The notes below the pieces were generated by a model that saw only the letters and a program-made list of their open reading frames with translations, searched no databases and had not been told where the DNA came from. This document shows, piece after piece, positions 6,123 through 6,764 of a stretch of 6,764 nucleotides of DNA. This stretch comes from an uncultured Clostridia bacterium. GTDB lineage: Bacteria; Bacillota_A; Clostridia; Christensenellales; Aristaeellaceae. The position numbers and the translations under genes were made by a program. Within the stretch, counting starts at the first letter, position 1, and every line of letters begins with the position of its first letter. The DNA is taken from the NCBI GenBank assembly GCA_947165745.1, contig CAMVBO010000097.1:1-6764 (forward strand), read 5' to 3'.

Positions 6123-6764
6123 TCATCGGATACTGATGCCGCGAAGGCCGCTGTTCAGCTCCTCCCAGGCGATGAAGCGGGGCTCGTTCTTCTCCAGGCC
6201 CTCCAACTCCTTGAGCAGTGCGGCGTTTTTCGCGTTGCCCCTGTTGACCAGCCGCTTGCCGATGAGGAAGCTGAGCGCCTCGCCGAGGACGATGCAACCG
6301 ATCAGAGTGGAGATGACGTATGCGGTTCTGTTCGGATTGCTCAGGCGATCCAGCAAGGGATTGATGATGGCGCTGATTACGGGAATGGCAAGGATGACGC
6401 CGCCCCAGAAGCCGCATATGGCCATCCCGCAGCCGGTGCCGCGGTTTTCCTTCTTCCGCTGCTCATCGCTCCAGGATTGAGAAGCCGCGTAATTCCGCAG
6501 GGCGGGCGACCAGTGCTGCAACTTCTTGCAATGGGGGCACTTGCCGTCCTCTCCCGAAGGCACGGTGAACGACCCGGCGTCGAGCTTCGCCTGCATCTGG
6601 GCCACGGGGCCGGCCAGCTGCATCCGTGCCTGCTCCTCCATCGCCTTGGCCCCGGCGGCGGTGGTGGTCACCCAGGTGGTGGACTTGTGCATGCTGCCCA
6701 CCTGGGTGGAGATGTAGTTCTTCTTCTCCACCGGCTGCTTGCAGTATTCGCAGGTGTAGCCCCA
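6123..6764 (-). CDS. Zinc-binding two-helix membrane protein (copy 1), N-terminus cut by the right window edge
   Basis: The frame is open to the last base of the window, giving 213 visible residues; the true start lies outside. A GTG at 6731 is in frame but has coding sequence before it. That sequence includes YTC5-x2-C8 (numbering from the edge), which matches the equivalent motif of the gene at 2162-2761. The second pair is KC76-PH-C79, 67 residues later, followed by LQHW. A polar, probably helical insert lies between the pairs. Two hydrophobic segments follow, about 114-135 and 148-170, then a charged tail with a helical stretch (LLKELEGLEKNEPRF). There is no visible signal peptide. It most likely presents a split zinc ribbon in the cytoplasm. 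The lipoprotein gene starts 36 bp downstream. Function is unknown. Confidence 0.87.
   Translation of the reverse strand, partial: WGYTCEYCKQPVEKKNYISTQVGSMHKSTTWVTTTAAGAKAMEEQARMQLAGPVAQMQAKLDAGSFTVPSGEDGKCPHCKKLQHWSPALRNYAASQSWSDEQRKKENRGTGCGMAICGFWGGVILAIPVISAIINPLLDRLSNPNRTAYVISTLIGCIVLGEALSFLIGKRLVNRGNAKNAALLKELEGLEKNEPRFIAWEELNSGLRGISIR

Noticed and set aside
6123..6731. GTG at 6731 as the start of the right-edge gene
   Set aside because: The frame continues to the window end and includes a YTC-x2-C motif that is conserved in the paralogue, so the GTG is internal.

Overview
The window reads as a piece of a high-GC Bacillota (Clostridia-type) chromosome. The evidence is near-consensus AGGAGG ribosome-binding sites 7-9 nt before the starts, secreted proteins with MKK-type signal peptides, a TPEP-type low-complexity linker in front of a peptidoglycan-binding domain, and a DUF6273-like protein. 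A Christensenellales/Oscillospirales-like gut or rumen lineage is my guess from style only. I recognise no housekeeping gene, RNA gene, transposase gene or CRISPR array.

All eight supported genes lie on the minus strand, so transcription runs from right to left. In transcription order they are: a zinc-binding two-helix membrane protein cut by the right edge (6123-6764); a small lipoprotein with a GTG start (5631-6086); a secreted DUF6273-like protein (4946-5602); a large secreted peptidoglycan-binding protein (2848-4878); a second zinc-binding two-helix membrane protein (2162-2761); a secreted or lipid-anchored protein of unknown function (1160-2059); a third zinc-binding two-helix protein (452-979); and a cytosolic protein of tandem Cys/His zinc-knuckle repeats cut by the left edge (1-412). 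Most gaps are 28-102 bp and hold little beyond a ribosome-binding site. The one longer gap, 980-1159, is packed with short palindromic repeats. No convincing promoter or classical terminator was seen, so the genes look like one or a few polycistronic units.

Two patterns stand out. First, the three membrane proteins share an architecture: a Cys-x2-Cys pair, 63-68 intervening residues, a second Cys-x2-Cys pair, then two transmembrane helices. They look like diverged paralogues of a split zinc-ribbon family, interleaved with secreted and envelope proteins. Second, the unknown gene at 1160-2059 is bracketed by copies of a short repeat with the core GAACCGTCCCC, including a 27-bp-arm inverted repeat. 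Outside these lies a 24-bp near-perfect direct repeat (1035-1058 and 2159-2182), one copy of which overlaps the 3' end of the preceding gene. Removing the 1124-bp unit between the direct repeats would leave two zinc-ribbon membrane genes 58 bp apart, so the unit looks like a cassette inserted between them.

The joint function is unknown. The sequence is compatible with an envelope-associated accessory locus in which cytoplasmic zinc-binding heads sit on membrane anchors and secreted partners bind peptidoglycan, but that is inference.
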